Positions 17,491 through 26,661 of a stretch of DNA of 64,000 bases are shown here, in pieces. The stretch is from contig JBNKDU010000136.1 in NCBI GenBank assembly GCA_050288425.1, forward strand, positions 75,823 through 139,822, in the 5' to 3' direction. Every line of letters begins with the position of its first letter. The stretch's first letter is position 1. Under the pieces are notes generated by a model, which searched no databases, was not told the DNA's origin, and was given only the letters and a program-made list of their open reading frames with translations. This DNA comes from JARRKU01 sp050288425. Lineage in GTDB: Bacteria; Desulfobacterota; Desulfobacteria; Desulfobacterales; Desulfosarcinaceae. Position numbers and translations under genes: made by a program.

Positions 17491-17508
17491 AAGTTGATCC
17501 TCCTTACA

Positions 17509-18468
17509 TTACACAAACAATGATGTCACCGAATCTCCCCGATAACTGCGGATGATGGCTTCCCCCACCAGCTTGGAGATGGTGAGCACCTGGATTTTTT
17601 CAGATGCGGCGGCCTGGGAGGTCAGTGGAATGGTGTCGGTGACCACCAAACTTTTCAGTTCGGATGCTTCGATTCGCTCCAGGGCCGGTCCGGACAAGAC
17701 CGGGTGGGTACAGCAGGCATGCACCTCCCTGGCCCCGTTCTGCATCAACACCCCGGCGGCCTCTGTCAAGGTGCCGGCCGTGTCGGTCATGTCGTCCAGG
17801 ATGATGGCAGTTTTGTTTTTCACATCACCGATAACGGCCATGGCCTTGGCTTCGTTGGGGGCCGATCGGCGCTTGTCGATGATGGCCAGGCTGGCGGATA
17901 GTCGCTTGGCAAAGGCCCGGGCGCGCTCCACGCCGCCGGCATCGGGCGATACCAGTACGATGTTGTCCTGGAAGTGGGTCCGCATGTGGTCCAGGAGCAC
18001 CGGCGCGGCAAACAGGTTGTCCACCGGAATATTGAAGAACCCCTGAATCTGCCCGGCGTGCAGGTCGAGGGTGATCACCCGGTTCGCGCCGGCCATGGTG
18101 ACCATATCGGCCACCAGTTTTGCGCTGATGGGCACCCGCGGCGCCACTTTCTTGTCCTGGCGCGCATAGCCGTAGTATGGCATCACCGCGGTGATGCGGC
18201 TGGCCGATGCCCGTTTCAGGGCATCGATCATCAGAATCAGTTCCACCAGGTTGTCGTTGACCGGACGGCAAGTCGACTGAATGATGAAGACATCTTTCAT
18301 GCGCACATTGTCGTCGATCTCGATTTGAATCTCTCCGTCGCTGAAAGTGGACAGCTTGGCGCCCCCCATGGGCATCTTCAGATAATCGCAGATCTTATTG
18401 GCCAGTTTCGGATTCGAGTTGCCAGAGAAGATCCAAAAGTCGTTGAGCGTTCGAGCCACGGCTGCCAC
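17509..18468 (-). CDS. prs: Ribose-phosphate pyrophosphokinase
   Basis: A 319-aa PRPP synthase that makes phosphoribosyl pyrophosphate for nucleotide, His and Trp synthesis. Motifs include FSDGEIQIEIDDNVRMKDVF, the ATP-binding loop YGYARQDKK, and the PRPP-binding loop ILDDMTDTAGTL. The first residues (MAAVARTLNDFWIFSGNSN) align with the family N-terminus. It lies between tRNA-Gln and rplY on the same strand, with an 18-base gap to rplY. Confidence 0.96.
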   Translation of the reverse strand: MAAVARTLNDFWIFSGNSNPKLANKICDYLKMPMGGAKLSTFSDGEIQIEIDDNVRMKDVFIIQSTCRPVNDNLVELILMIDALKRASASRITAVMPYYGYARQDKKVAPRVPISAKLVADMVTMAGANRVITLDLHAGQIQGFFNIPVDNLFAAPVLLDHMRTHFQDNIVLVSPDAGGVERARAFAKRLSASLAIIDKRRSAPNEAKAMAVIGDVKNKTAIILDDMTDTAGTLTEAAGVLMQNGAREVHACCTHPVLSGPALERIEASELKSLVVTDTIPLTSQAAASEKIQVLTISKLVGEAIIRSYRGDSVTSLFV

Positions 18469-18504
18469 TCATCCCTTTCCTGTATCGCGCGACAAAAAAC
18501 AAAT

Positions 18505-18579
18505 TGGCTGGGGCGGGAGGATTCGAACCTCCGAATGCAGGAACCAAAATCCTGTGTCTTACCGCTTGACGACGCCCCA
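18505..18579 (-). tRNA. tRNA-Gln (anticodon UUG), CCA encoded
   Basis: On the minus strand the acceptor stem TGGGGCG pairs with CGCCCCA, followed by discriminator G and an encoded CCA. The anticodon stem CAGGA/TCCTG closes a TTTTGGT loop, giving anticodon TTG at 18545-18547. The T arm (GTTCGAA loop) is intact. It lies between ispE and prs. No integrase gene or duplicated 3' end is seen nearby, so it is not a visibly used attachment site. Confidence 0.96.
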
Positions 18580-18627
18580 GCAAACTCCGCTGTCATATCC
18601 AGTTGTCGTCGGGCCGCCGTATCCGCA

Positions 18628-19494
18628 TCAAACCAGTAGTTCGGTTGCGAACACCTGCCATTGCGGACGCTGCATCAAGGCCGCAGCGGCCTGCCGGGCG
18701 GTTTCGGATTCACGGAACAGCCCAAACACCGCCGACCCGCTGCCTGTCATCAAGGCGCCGAGGGCCCCTTGATTCAACAACCTCTGTTTTACCTCTTGTA
18801 TAATTGGAAATCGATCCATCGCCACCTGCTCCAAGTCGTTGCACAGGTGGCGATCTGTATCAAATTCTCCATATTTAAAGGGATGATACCTAAGTTGTTT
18901 TTCGCATTTTGTCAATCTTAAATTGAGGTTTTTGAAGACCTCCGCCGTGGCCAGGACGAGGCCCGGATAGACCACTACCACGCTGTATGGCGGCAGCGGC
19001 GACCAGGGTTGCAGCACCTCGCCCACACCCGTCGCCAGGGCCGGACGGCAGTCGATGAAAAAGGGGACGTCGGCCCCCAATTCCAGCGCCAGGGCATGCA
19101 GTCGGCCTCGATTCAAAGGCTCTCCGTAATACCGGTTGAGCGCTTTGATCACGGCGGCCGCATCACTGCTGCCGCCGCCCAGTCCGGCGCCCACGGGAAT
19201 CCGTTTGGTCAGATGGATGGAAATATACTCGGGGGAAGTGTCGGTTTCCTGTGCAAGGGCCTGGTTGAACCGCATTGCGGCTTTCATGGCCAGATTGGAT
19301 GCATCGCCGGGAACACCGCCCTCCCGGCAGAAGATTTCATGCTTGTTGCCGCCAATGGTCAGCACCAGGGTATCGTAAATTCCCACGGCGCACATCAAGG
19401 AGCGCAGTTCATGATACCCGTCCGCCCGTTTGCCGACTACCTGCAGGAAGAGATTGACTTTGGCCGGCGCCTGGATTTCGATTGGCTTCGCCAT
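18628..19494 (-). CDS. ispE: 4-diphosphocytidyl-2-C-methyl-D-erythritol kinase
   Basis: A 288-aa GHMP kinase of the MEP isoprenoid pathway, phosphorylating CDP-methylerythritol. Motif 1 (PAKVNLFLQV), the ATP-binding loop (PVGAGLGGGSSDAA) and the C-terminal GHMP motif (LMTGSGSAVFG) are all present. It is transcribed towards tRNA-Gln and prs, the common ispE-prs arrangement. The short region before it contains CCGGTT repeats. Confidence 0.95.
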   Translation of the reverse strand: MAKPIEIQAPAKVNLFLQVVGKRADGYHELRSLMCAVGIYDTLVLTIGGNKHEIFCREGGVPGDASNLAMKAAMRFNQALAQETDTSPEYISIHLTKRIPVGAGLGGGSSDAAAVIKALNRYYGEPLNRGRLHALALELGADVPFFIDCRPALATGVGEVLQPWSPLPPYSVVVVYPGLVLATAEVFKNLNLRLTKCEKQLRYHPFKYGEFDTDRHLCNDLEQVAMDRFPIIQEVKQRLLNQGALGALMTGSGSAVFGLFRESETARQAAAALMQRPQWQVFATELLV

Positions 19495-19564
19495 GGGTTG
19501 GCCGGTTGTCCAGTTGGCCGGTCCGCCGGATGAATATCACACAGTCGACCCACCGGCAAACCGG
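19495..19564. repeat. Short CCGGTT-type degenerate repeat between ispE and the DUF1844 gene
   Basis: This 70-base gap holds three to four degenerate copies of a TTGGCCGGTT-like unit on the plus strand, then GGCAAACCGGCTAGCC in the opposite sense. It resembles the larger array at 23466-23745. Confidence 0.6.
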
Positions 19565-19876
19565 CTAGCCTTTCTCCTTCACGTAGAGCATCCTCAGTTC
19601 ATACAGGATATTCTTGAGGATGTTCTCTTCGTCGCTGGTGAGGTTGCCCTTGGTTTTCTCCTCCAACATGGCCAGCAGATCGATGGTCTGTTTGGCCAAG
19701 GGCAGGTTTTTGGTCTTCTGGCCGCTGCCCGGATCTTCGATCATTCCCAACTGGACCAAAGCGGACGAATTGATCGACAATATGAAGGTGGAAAAGTCGA
19801 TCCGGGGCAGGGTGTAGGATCCTTCCCTGGTCTTATTTTCCGAAGACGGATTGGGGGCACCGCTGTTTTCTGCCAT
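19565..19876 (-). CDS. DUF1844 domain protein
   Basis: A 103-aa protein matching the DUF1844 family: the IDFSTFILSINSSALVQLG helix and the LPLAKQTIDLLAMLEEKTKGNLT segment are the family hallmarks. Function is unknown; the family is common in Desulfobacterota and Acidobacteria. GGAGGAATC precedes the ATG at 19876; an ATG 15 bases earlier overlaps this site. No membrane segment. It lies between serA and ispE on the same strand. Confidence 0.88.
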   Translation of the reverse strand: MAENSGAPNPSSENKTREGSYTLPRIDFSTFILSINSSALVQLGMIEDPGSGQKTKNLPLAKQTIDLLAMLEEKTKGNLTSDEENILKNILYELRMLYVKEKG

Positions 19877-19980
19877 GATTCCTCCCATCATGTGATCGGG
19901 TTTGACCTGTGCAGCGTGCCAGGTCGCCTATGAACCATGCACCCGGGCGAAGCCCGGGCATGGCAGTCCTCGAATCTCGA

Positions 19981-21564
19981 TTAGAATTCCAACGGAATGA
20001 TACGCTTCACAGTTTTCAACTCGCGAAGCTCGGCCAATACATCCGAGGGAATGGATGTGTCGGTGCACAGGAAGATGATGTTGCGCTCCCCCCCCTCTTC
20101 CTGGCCCACCTGCATGCGGCCGATGTTGATATTGTTCCGGCCGAGGGTGGTTCCGATCTCTCCGATGGAGCCTGGTATATCGAGATTGTAGATCAAGGCC
20201 ATATGTCCCAGCGGGATCATCTCCAGACGGAAAGTGTTGATTCGGACGATGCGCACATCCTTTTTGCTGAAGACCGTGCCGGCCACGATGCTCTCGCCTC
20301 CGGTGGTGATCAATTTGACCAGCAGCAGGGTATTGTACTCTTCATGGCTGGCAACCGTGGTTTCGGAAACCTTGATGCCGCGTTCATTGGCGATCACGTG
20401 GGCGTTCACGAAATTGACCAGGTCCTGGACCATGGGTGTCAGCAGGCCCTTGAGCAAGGCGGTGGTCACCGGAGACAAGTCCATGCCCTTGAAATCGCCA
20501 TGGTATTCCACCACCACTTCCTTGGGCGCGCCCCCGGCGAGTTGGGCCTGCACCGTGCCGATCATTTCGGCCAAGCGGATATAGGGCCCGACCTGCTCGA
20601 GTTCTTCACCCGTCACCGATGGCACGTTGACGGCGTTGATAATGGTCCCCGAGGTCAGATACTGGATGATCTGATCGGCCACCATCACGGCCACGTTGGT
20701 CTGGGCCTCCTTGGTGGATGCCCCCAGATGGGGGGTGCAGATGACGCGATCCAGTCCCAGGAGGGGATTGTCCGCCGCGGGCGGTTCGGTTTCGAAGACA
20801 TCCAGGGCCGCTCCGGCCACCTTGCCGCCGACGATGGCATCATGGAGATCCGCCTCGTTGATGATGCCGCCGCGGGCGCAGTTGATCAGCATGACGCCGG
20901 TTTTCATCCGGTCGAACGCCGCTTTGTTGAGCAGATTCTGGGTGGTCTTCATTTTGGGTACGTGGATGGTGATATAATCCGCCTGGCGGTACAGTTCTTC
21001 CAGGTTCACGGCCTCGAAGCCGGCTTTCTCGATTCTCTCGGGCGTCACGAAGGGGTCGTATACGATCACCCGCATGCGCAACCCGCGCGCCCGGTCGGCG
21101 ACGATGGATCCGATCTTGCCGTAGCCCAGGACCCCCAAGGTTTTTTTATAGACCTCCTGCCCTTGCAGACGCTTTTTTTCCCAGCGGCCCGCCTTCATGG
21201 TGGCCGTGCCTTCCGGGATGTTGCGACTCAACGCGAGCATCATGGAAATGGCATGCTCGCCGGTGGTGATCACATTGCCGGTGGGCGTGTTCATCACCAC
21301 CACACCGCGCTTGGTGGCGGCAGGAATGTCGACATTGTCCAGGCCGATGCCGGCCCGGCCGACGACTTTCAGATTGATCGCCGCCTGGAGCAGGTCCTCG
21401 GTCACCTTGGTGGCGCTGCGAATCACCAGGCCGTCATAATCTCCGATAATCTCTTTGAGCGCCTCCGGTTCCAGACCGGTGCGGACATCCACTTCGATGC
21501 CCTCGGCTGCCTCAAACATATCGATACCCACTTGTCCAAGATTATCGCTCACCAATACCTTCAT
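19981..21564 (-). CDS. serA: D-3-phosphoglycerate dehydrogenase, long form with ACT domain
   Basis: A 527-aa enzyme opening serine synthesis by oxidising 3-phosphoglycerate. The NAD-binding loop is GYGKIG (147-152). Catalytic residues lie in NCARGGIINEADL (Arg), the GAALDVFETEPP stretch (Glu) and CTPHLGAST (His). An intervening allosteric substrate-binding domain and a C-terminal ACT domain (IPLGHMALIYNLDIPGSIG onward) give the long type-1 form, usually regulated by serine. The start at 21564 has GGGGGAG upstream; an in-frame ATG 90 bases earlier would add an unconserved leader. Serine made here could feed glycine to the gcv system. Confidence 0.96.
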   Translation of the reverse strand: MKVLVSDNLGQVGIDMFEAAEGIEVDVRTGLEPEALKEIIGDYDGLVIRSATKVTEDLLQAAINLKVVGRAGIGLDNVDIPAATKRGVVVMNTPTGNVITTGEHAISMMLALSRNIPEGTATMKAGRWEKKRLQGQEVYKKTLGVLGYGKIGSIVADRARGLRMRVIVYDPFVTPERIEKAGFEAVNLEELYRQADYITIHVPKMKTTQNLLNKAAFDRMKTGVMLINCARGGIINEADLHDAIVGGKVAGAALDVFETEPPAADNPLLGLDRVICTPHLGASTKEAQTNVAVMVADQIIQYLTSGTIINAVNVPSVTGEELEQVGPYIRLAEMIGTVQAQLAGGAPKEVVVEYHGDFKGMDLSPVTTALLKGLLTPMVQDLVNFVNAHVIANERGIKVSETTVASHEEYNTLLLVKLITTGGESIVAGTVFSKKDVRIVRINTFRLEMIPLGHMALIYNLDIPGSIGEIGTTLGRNNINIGRMQVGQEEGGERNIIFLCTDTSIPSDVLAELRELKTVKRIIPLEF

Positions 21565-21887
21565 CGTTCTCCCCCTTGGCTTAATAATAGTTTCCGGCCC
21601 AGCCATGATTGCATCGATGGGAACATCTGCCGAGAATCCAACGGATGGCGCCATGTAGATTGAATAAGCTCCACATTCAAGCCTAAAACCGATCCAATTT
21701 CAAGAAAAAGTAATCAAACCGAATGAAACATGTTCTGTTGGAATTGCCGGTCGCCTCCTTCCCGTCTTGATAATTGCCGGCGCCTCTGTTATCGGTTTCG
21801 GGGCCGGTTTCCGGTCGATGATCCTGCGCAGCAAGACCAGCGGCACACCGGATTATTTTTCAGTTCCACCCACTGGTGAGGTAGCCA
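21565..21887. other. Divergent intergenic region between serA and the acyl-CoA synthetase
   Basis: These 323 bases hold no convincing gene. The first 130 bases are the serA leader and the last 80 belong to the synthetase leader. There is an AT-rich core around 21690-21740, where divergent promoters are expected, but no strong consensus pair was found. Confidence 0.45.
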
Positions 21888-23465
21888 ATGATCGTAACGG
21901 AAATTCTGGCCCGCAACGCCCGCATGTACGGCCCGGAGACCGCGCTCGTCGAGCGCGAACCCGCCCGCGACCTGCGACGGACCCTGACCTGGGAAACCTT
22001 CGACCGGCAGGCCAACCAACTGGCCCAGGCCCTGATCGCCAAAGGTATCCGCAAAGGCGACCGGGTGGTCCTGCTGATGACCAATTGCCTCGAATGGTTG
22101 CCGATCTACTTCGGCATCCTGCGCACCGGCGCCTGGGCCGTGCCGCTCAATTTCAGGTTCGAGGCGCCCACCATCGAACGCTGTGTCGGCCTGGCCGAAG
22201 CCAAGGCCATGATCTACGGCCCCGAATTCGTCGATCGCATCCAGCGCGCCAAACCGGCCCTGGACCGCACGGTCCGGCTTTATATTTTCGCCGGCCCGGA
22301 GGAGCAGAGGCCCGGAGACGCCCTCTCCTATGTCGAATTCATGCGCGGCCGGCCGGTGGACGATCCCCGGATCGATATCCAGATCACCGACGAGGCCGGG
22401 CTGTACTTCACCTCGGGCACCACCGGCGCGCCCAAGGCCACCCTTTTGACCCACCGCAACCTCGAAGCCGCCTGCTACATCGAAAACAATCACCACCATC
22501 AAACCCACGCGGACAACTTCCTGTGCATTCCCCCGCTGTATCATACCGGCGCCAAGATGCATTGGTTCGGCAATTTCCTGGTGGGCGCCAAGGCCGTGAT
22601 CCTCAAAGGCATCGAACCGCACCGGATTCTGGAGGCCGTTTCCGAAGAGGGCGTCACCATCGTATGGCTGCTGGTGCCGTGGGCCCTGGACATCTTATTT
22701 GCCATCGAAAGCGGTGACCTGAAACTGAAGAACTACCGATTGGATCAGTGGCGCCTGATGCACATCGGCGCCCAGCCGGTTCCCGCAAGCCTGGTCAAGG
22801 AGTGGCAGAAGATCTTCCCCCATCACCAATACGACACCAATTACGGGCTGACCGAATCCACCGGTCCCGGATGCATCCACCTGGGTATCGAAAACGACCA
22901 CAAGGTGGGCGCCATCGGACGGCCGGGCTTCGATTGGGAGTACCAGATCGTGGACGAACGGCAAATGCCGGTACCTCCCGGGGAGCCGGGCGAATTGATC
23001 GTCAAGGGCCCGGGGGTGATGCAGGGCTACTACAAGAATCCGGACGCTACGTCGGAAACCATACGGTCCGGCTGGTTGTTGACCGGCGACATCGTCCGTC
23101 AGGACGAAGACGGATTCATCTGGCTGGTGGACCGCAAGAAGGACGTGATCATCACCGGCGGAGAGAATGTCTACCCGGTGGAGATCGAAGATTTCCTGCA
23201 ACACCATCCCGCCATCCAGGATGTGGCCGTCATCGGGCTGCCCAGCCTGCGCCTGGGAGAGATCTCCACCGCCATCGTCCAGGTGAAACCGGGCCAGGAA
23301 ATCACAAAAGAAGCAATCCGGGATTTCTGCCAGCCCCTGCCCCGGTACAAGCGACCCCGCAAGATCTTCTTCGATAATGTGCCGCGCAATCCCACCGGCA
23401 AGATCGAAAAGCCGCAGCTGCGCGAGAAGTACGCCGGGATGAAGGAGAGTTTTCGTATCGACTAG
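21888..23465 (+). CDS. AMP-dependent acyl-CoA synthetase (class I adenylate-forming)
   Basis: A 525-aa ANL-superfamily ligase that activates a carboxylic acid to its CoA thioester through an acyl-AMP. The P-loop TSGTTGAPKATLLTH, the YGLTESTG motif, the hinge region GDIVRQDEDGFIWLVDRKKD, and the catalytic lysine in NPTGKIEKP (Lys505) are intact. The size and the ENVYPVEIEDFL segment suggest a fatty or aromatic acid substrate rather than acetate; the exact acid is unknown. GTGAGGTAGCC precedes the ATG. It stands alone, followed by a repeat-rich region. Confidence 0.9.
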   Translation: MIVTEILARNARMYGPETALVEREPARDLRRTLTWETFDRQANQLAQALIAKGIRKGDRVVLLMTNCLEWLPIYFGILRTGAWAVPLNFRFEAPTIERCVGLAEAKAMIYGPEFVDRIQRAKPALDRTVRLYIFAGPEEQRPGDALSYVEFMRGRPVDDPRIDIQITDEAGLYFTSGTTGAPKATLLTHRNLEAACYIENNHHHQTHADNFLCIPPLYHTGAKMHWFGNFLVGAKAVILKGIEPHRILEAVSEEGVTIVWLLVPWALDILFAIESGDLKLKNYRLDQWRLMHIGAQPVPASLVKEWQKIFPHHQYDTNYGLTESTGPGCIHLGIENDHKVGAIGRPGFDWEYQIVDERQMPVPPGEPGELIVKGPGVMQGYYKNPDATSETIRSGWLLTGDIVRQDEDGFIWLVDRKKDVIITGGENVYPVEIEDFLQHHPAIQDVAVIGLPSLRLGEISTAIVQVKPGQEITKEAIRDFCQPLPRYKRPRKIFFDNVPRNPTGKIEKPQLREKYAGMKESFRID

Positions 23466-23745
23466 ATCGGTTGGCCGGTTGGCCGGTTAGCCGGTTGGGC
23501 CGGTTTTGCCGGTTTGCCAGTTTAGCCGGTTTGCCAGTTTAGCCGGTTCGACCGTTAGCTTGTTTGCATAGTAATCAACCGCATGGCGTTCGATCCGGAA
23601 GGCTCGAATCCGGTTTTGCATCGATTCGCACTCGATCCCAACGAGGCACATAATATCGCCGGGGCCGAACCGGACAACCGGCAAACCGGATAACTGATCA
23701 ACCGGCTCAACCGGAAAACCGGTCAACCGCCCCCCGCAGTATAAA
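23466..23745. repeat. CCGGTT short-repeat array in inverted arrangement
   Basis: From 23469 the plus strand holds at least seven degenerate copies of a GGCCGGTT / GCCGGTTTGCCAGTTTA-like unit. From about 23670 to 23730 the complementary sense appears (AACCGG repeated in CCGGACAACCGGCAAACCGG, CAACCGGCTCAACCGG). The two halves could pair into one long imperfect hairpin. The middle 100 bases are unique. No gene is seen. A smaller relative lies at 19495-19564. Confidence 0.75.
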
Positions 23746-23778
23746 CAAAACCCGCCCCGATGAAGTTCGAAGCGGGTT
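23746..23778 (-). terminator. Intrinsic terminator after dnaK
   Basis: On the minus strand AACCCGC pairs with GCGGGTT across a loop of about 17 bases, followed by TTTTGTTT. It lies 22 bases after the dnaK stop. Confidence 0.75.
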
Positions 23779-23799
23779 CCAGGAATCTACGAGTCAGCC

Positions 23800-25725
23800 T
23801 TACTTCTTATCTTCATCCTTCACTTCTTCGAAATCGGCGTCGACCACATCGTCATCCGTGTTGGCATTGGCCTGCTGCTGAGCGCCGGCGTCGGCGCCCG
23901 GGGCACCCTGCTCGGCCTGCGCGGACTGCTGGTACATGGCCTCGGCCAGCTTGTGGGAGGCTTGGGTCAGGGCCTCGCTCTTGGACTGGATGGCGGCGAG
24001 ATCGTCGCCTTCCAGGGCGGTCTTCAACTCCGCCATGGCGCTTTCCACATTGCTGCGGGTACCGGCATCGACCTTTTCCCCGAGTTCCTTGAGTGATTTC
24101 TCGGTGGCGTACATCAGGCTGTCGGCATGGTTGCGGGCATCGATCAGCTCTTTCTTCTTCTTGTCATCTTCGGCGTGCAACTCGGCATCCTTGACGGCGG
24201 CGTCGATCTCCTCTTTGGTCAGGCCGCTGGAGGCCGTGATCTGAATGGATTGTTCCTTGCCGGTGGCCGTGTCCTTGGCCGACACGTTCACGATGCCGTT
24301 GGCATCGATGTCGAAGGTCACTTCGATCTGGGGCACGCCACGCGGCGCCGGTGGAATTCCCACCAGTTCGAAACGGCCCAGGGTTTTGTTGTTGGGGGCC
24401 ATTTCGCGCTCACCTTGCAGCACGTGGATCGAAACCGCCGGCTGGTTGTCGGCCGCCGTGGAAAATACCTGGCTCTTGCGCGTGGGAATGGTGGTGTTCT
24501 TCTCGATCAACCGGGTCATCACGCCACCCAGGGTTTCGATGCCCAGAGAGAGCGGTGTCACGTCGAGCAGCAGCACGTCCTTGACGTCGCCCTTGAGCAC
24601 ACCGCCCTGGATGGCGGCGCCCAGGGCCACCACTTCGTCCGGATTCACGCTGCGGTTGGGGGTCTTGCCGAAAATGGTCTTGACGCGTTCCTGAACGGCC
24701 GGCATGCGGGTCATACCGCCGACCAGGATCACTTCCTTGATTTCGGTCGCGGAAAGCCCGGCATCCTTGAGTGCCGTCCGGCAGGGGCCCTCCAGCTTGT
24801 CCAGCAGATCGGAAACCAGGGATTCGAGTTTGGCGCGGGTGATCTTGAGATTCAGATGTTTGGGCCCGCTGGCATCTGCGGTGATGAAGGGCAGGTTGAC
24901 ATCGGTTTCCATGGAGGTGGACAATTCCATCTTGGCCTTCTCCGAGGCCTCCTTGAGCCGCTGCAGGGCCATCTTATCGCTGCGCAGATCAATTCCCTGG
25001 TCCTTCTTGAATTCATCGGCCAGGTAATCGATGAGCCGCAGGTCGAAATCCTCTCCTCCCAGATGGGTATCGCCATTGGTCGACTTCACTTCGAAAACGC
25101 CCTCTCCGATCTCGAGGATGGAGACATCGAAGGTGCCGCCGCCGAGGTCGAATACGACGATTTTCTCTTCGTGGCGTTTGTCCAGACCGTAGGCCAGTGA
25201 GGCGGCCGTAGGCTCGTTGATGATGCGCAGTACGTTGAGGCCGGCGATTTTTCCGGCATCCTTGGTGGACTGCCGCTGGCTGTCGTCGAAATAGGCCGGC
25301 ACCGTAATCACGGCATCGTTCACCGGCTCGCCCAGATATTCCTCGGCATATTTTTTTATGTAGGAAAGGATGAAGGATGAGATCTCGGCCGGACTGTGAC
25401 GCTTGTCGCGCAAATTGATGCGCACATCCCCATTGTCCGCACGCTCGATTTTATAGGGCAGGATGTTACGATCCTTCTGGATCACATCGGATTCGAATTT
25501 GCGCCCAATGAGCCGTTTGACGCCGAAAACGGTGTACTCGGGATTGGTGATGGCCTGCCGTTTCGCCGTTTGGCCAACCAGACGTTCGCCGCTCTCCGTA
25601 ACCGCCACGATGGAGGGCGTGGTGCGCCCGCCGTCGGGATTGGTGATTACTTTGGCGTCGCCGCCGTCCATGACCGCGACACATGAATTGGTGGTCCCCA
25701 GGTCAATGCCGATAATCTTGCCCAT
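23800..25725 (-). CDS. dnaK: Chaperone protein DnaK (complete)
   Basis: A full-length Hsp70 of 641 aa. The N-terminal ATPase opens with MGKIIGIDLGTTNSCVAVMD and includes the phosphate loops DLGGGTFDVS and the conserved EPTAASLAYG. The substrate-binding domain and lid follow, and the tail ends DDDVVDADFEEVKDEDKK. A strong AGGAGG lies before the ATG. It is downstream of grpE in the same direction (125-base gap). DnaK with GrpE and a DnaJ (not in the window) folds and disaggregates proteins. A paralogue ends at base 359. No CIRCE element was found upstream of grpE, so heat control, if any, works by another route. Confidence 0.97.
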   Translation of the reverse strand: MGKIIGIDLGTTNSCVAVMDGGDAKVITNPDGGRTTPSIVAVTESGERLVGQTAKRQAITNPEYTVFGVKRLIGRKFESDVIQKDRNILPYKIERADNGDVRINLRDKRHSPAEISSFILSYIKKYAEEYLGEPVNDAVITVPAYFDDSQRQSTKDAGKIAGLNVLRIINEPTAASLAYGLDKRHEEKIVVFDLGGGTFDVSILEIGEGVFEVKSTNGDTHLGGEDFDLRLIDYLADEFKKDQGIDLRSDKMALQRLKEASEKAKMELSTSMETDVNLPFITADASGPKHLNLKITRAKLESLVSDLLDKLEGPCRTALKDAGLSATEIKEVILVGGMTRMPAVQERVKTIFGKTPNRSVNPDEVVALGAAIQGGVLKGDVKDVLLLDVTPLSLGIETLGGVMTRLIEKNTTIPTRKSQVFSTAADNQPAVSIHVLQGEREMAPNNKTLGRFELVGIPPAPRGVPQIEVTFDIDANGIVNVSAKDTATGKEQSIQITASSGLTKEEIDAAVKDAELHAEDDKKKKELIDARNHADSLMYATEKSLKELGEKVDAGTRSNVESAMAELKTALEGDDLAAIQSKSEALTQASHKLAEAMYQQSAQAEQGAPGADAGAQQQANANTDDDVVDADFEEVKDEDKK

Positions 25726-25850
25726 TTGAAATCCTCCTTGGGATGACGGTTGGAAATCGATTCGCGCCGTGGAAGGGATTTGCGCGTGCCGTCATCGGTA
25801 TCAAGTTTGTATCCTCGGTAAATTTTCGCTCAATCCGGTGTTCGCTATGC

Positions 25851-26462
25851 TTATGAATCTTCCTTGGCCTTGGACACCACCACCATGGCCGGACGAATCA
25901 GTCGTTCATGAAGGGTATAGCCTTTTTGCATCTCGCGGATCACCGTATTGGGAGAATGGTCCGCGCTCTCTTCCTGCATCATGGCTTGATGGAAATTGGG
26001 ATCGAAGGATTCGCCCAATGCGTTCACCGGTTGGACATGGTTGCGCTCCAGGATTTTACGCACTTCGTTGAGGGTCAGATCGATCCCTGCAACCAATGGA
26101 TCCTGAGTATCGCCATCCTGGGGGGCCGATTCGATGGCCCTTTCCAGATTGTCCACAACCGTCAGCAATTCAACGATCAGTTTCTCATTGGCGAATCTGA
26201 CCATGTCGCGCATATCGCGCTGGGATCGCTTCTTGTAATTGTCGAACTCCGCCGAAAGGCGCAGGAGACGATCGTAATATTCCTGGGATTGTTTTTCGGC
26301 TGCCTGGAGCCTGGTTTCCGGATCGTCATCGGCTCCGGCGCCCGCTTCCTCATCGTCATCGGCAGGCTGGGGTTCTTGCGACGAATCGTCTATGGTATTG
26401 GATGTTTTCGGCTCTTCCTGATCATTCTGGTCTTCGATTTCAACTTGGACCTTTTCGTTCAT
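25851..26462 (-). CDS. grpE: Nucleotide exchange factor GrpE
   Basis: A 203-aa GrpE. The first 50 residues are acidic and disordered. A long coiled coil (about 50-105, with RLLRLSAEFDNYKKRSQRD) and the C-terminal beta domain (FDPNFHQAMMQEES, LIRPAMVVVSK) follow. GrpE releases ADP from DnaK. Two starts are possible: ATG at 26471 is only two bases from AGGAG, while ATG at 26462 is 11 bases from it, so 26462 is preferred. It is followed by dnaK. Confidence 0.95.
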   Translation of the reverse strand: MNEKVQVEIEDQNDQEEPKTSNTIDDSSQEPQPADDDEEAGAGADDDPETRLQAAEKQSQEYYDRLLRLSAEFDNYKKRSQRDMRDMVRFANEKLIVELLTVVDNLERAIESAPQDGDTQDPLVAGIDLTLNEVRKILERNHVQPVNALGESFDPNFHQAMMQEESADHSPNTVIREMQKGYTLHERLIRPAMVVVSKAKEDS

Positions 26463-26661
26463 CCCCGGCATGACTCCTGATTGCAGTTGCTTCGCAAAGT
26501 TTGAAGATCGTTCTTATTGACTGATAATTTTAGCAAATTATCCCTGTGAAAAAATCGATAAGAAAATAAGACGACTTGATCCGATGTCAAGAAAATGCGG
26601 GGATCAGTTTGTAATCCGGAAAGCGATGGGCATCGGCATAGAATTAGGAAAGGATGAGTTC

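Noticed and set aside
18505..18579. tRNA-Gln as integration site of a mobile element
   Set aside because: No integrase, no repeated 3' tRNA end and uninterrupted housekeeping genes on both sides.
23466..23745. CRISPR array
   Set aside because: Units are 7-10 bases, degenerate and contiguous, with no unique spacers of regular length and no cas genes.
26472..26660. CIRCE or classical heat-shock promoter before grpE
   Set aside because: No TTAGCACTC-N9-GAGTGCTAA element is present in the upstream sequence, only an AT-rich stretch.
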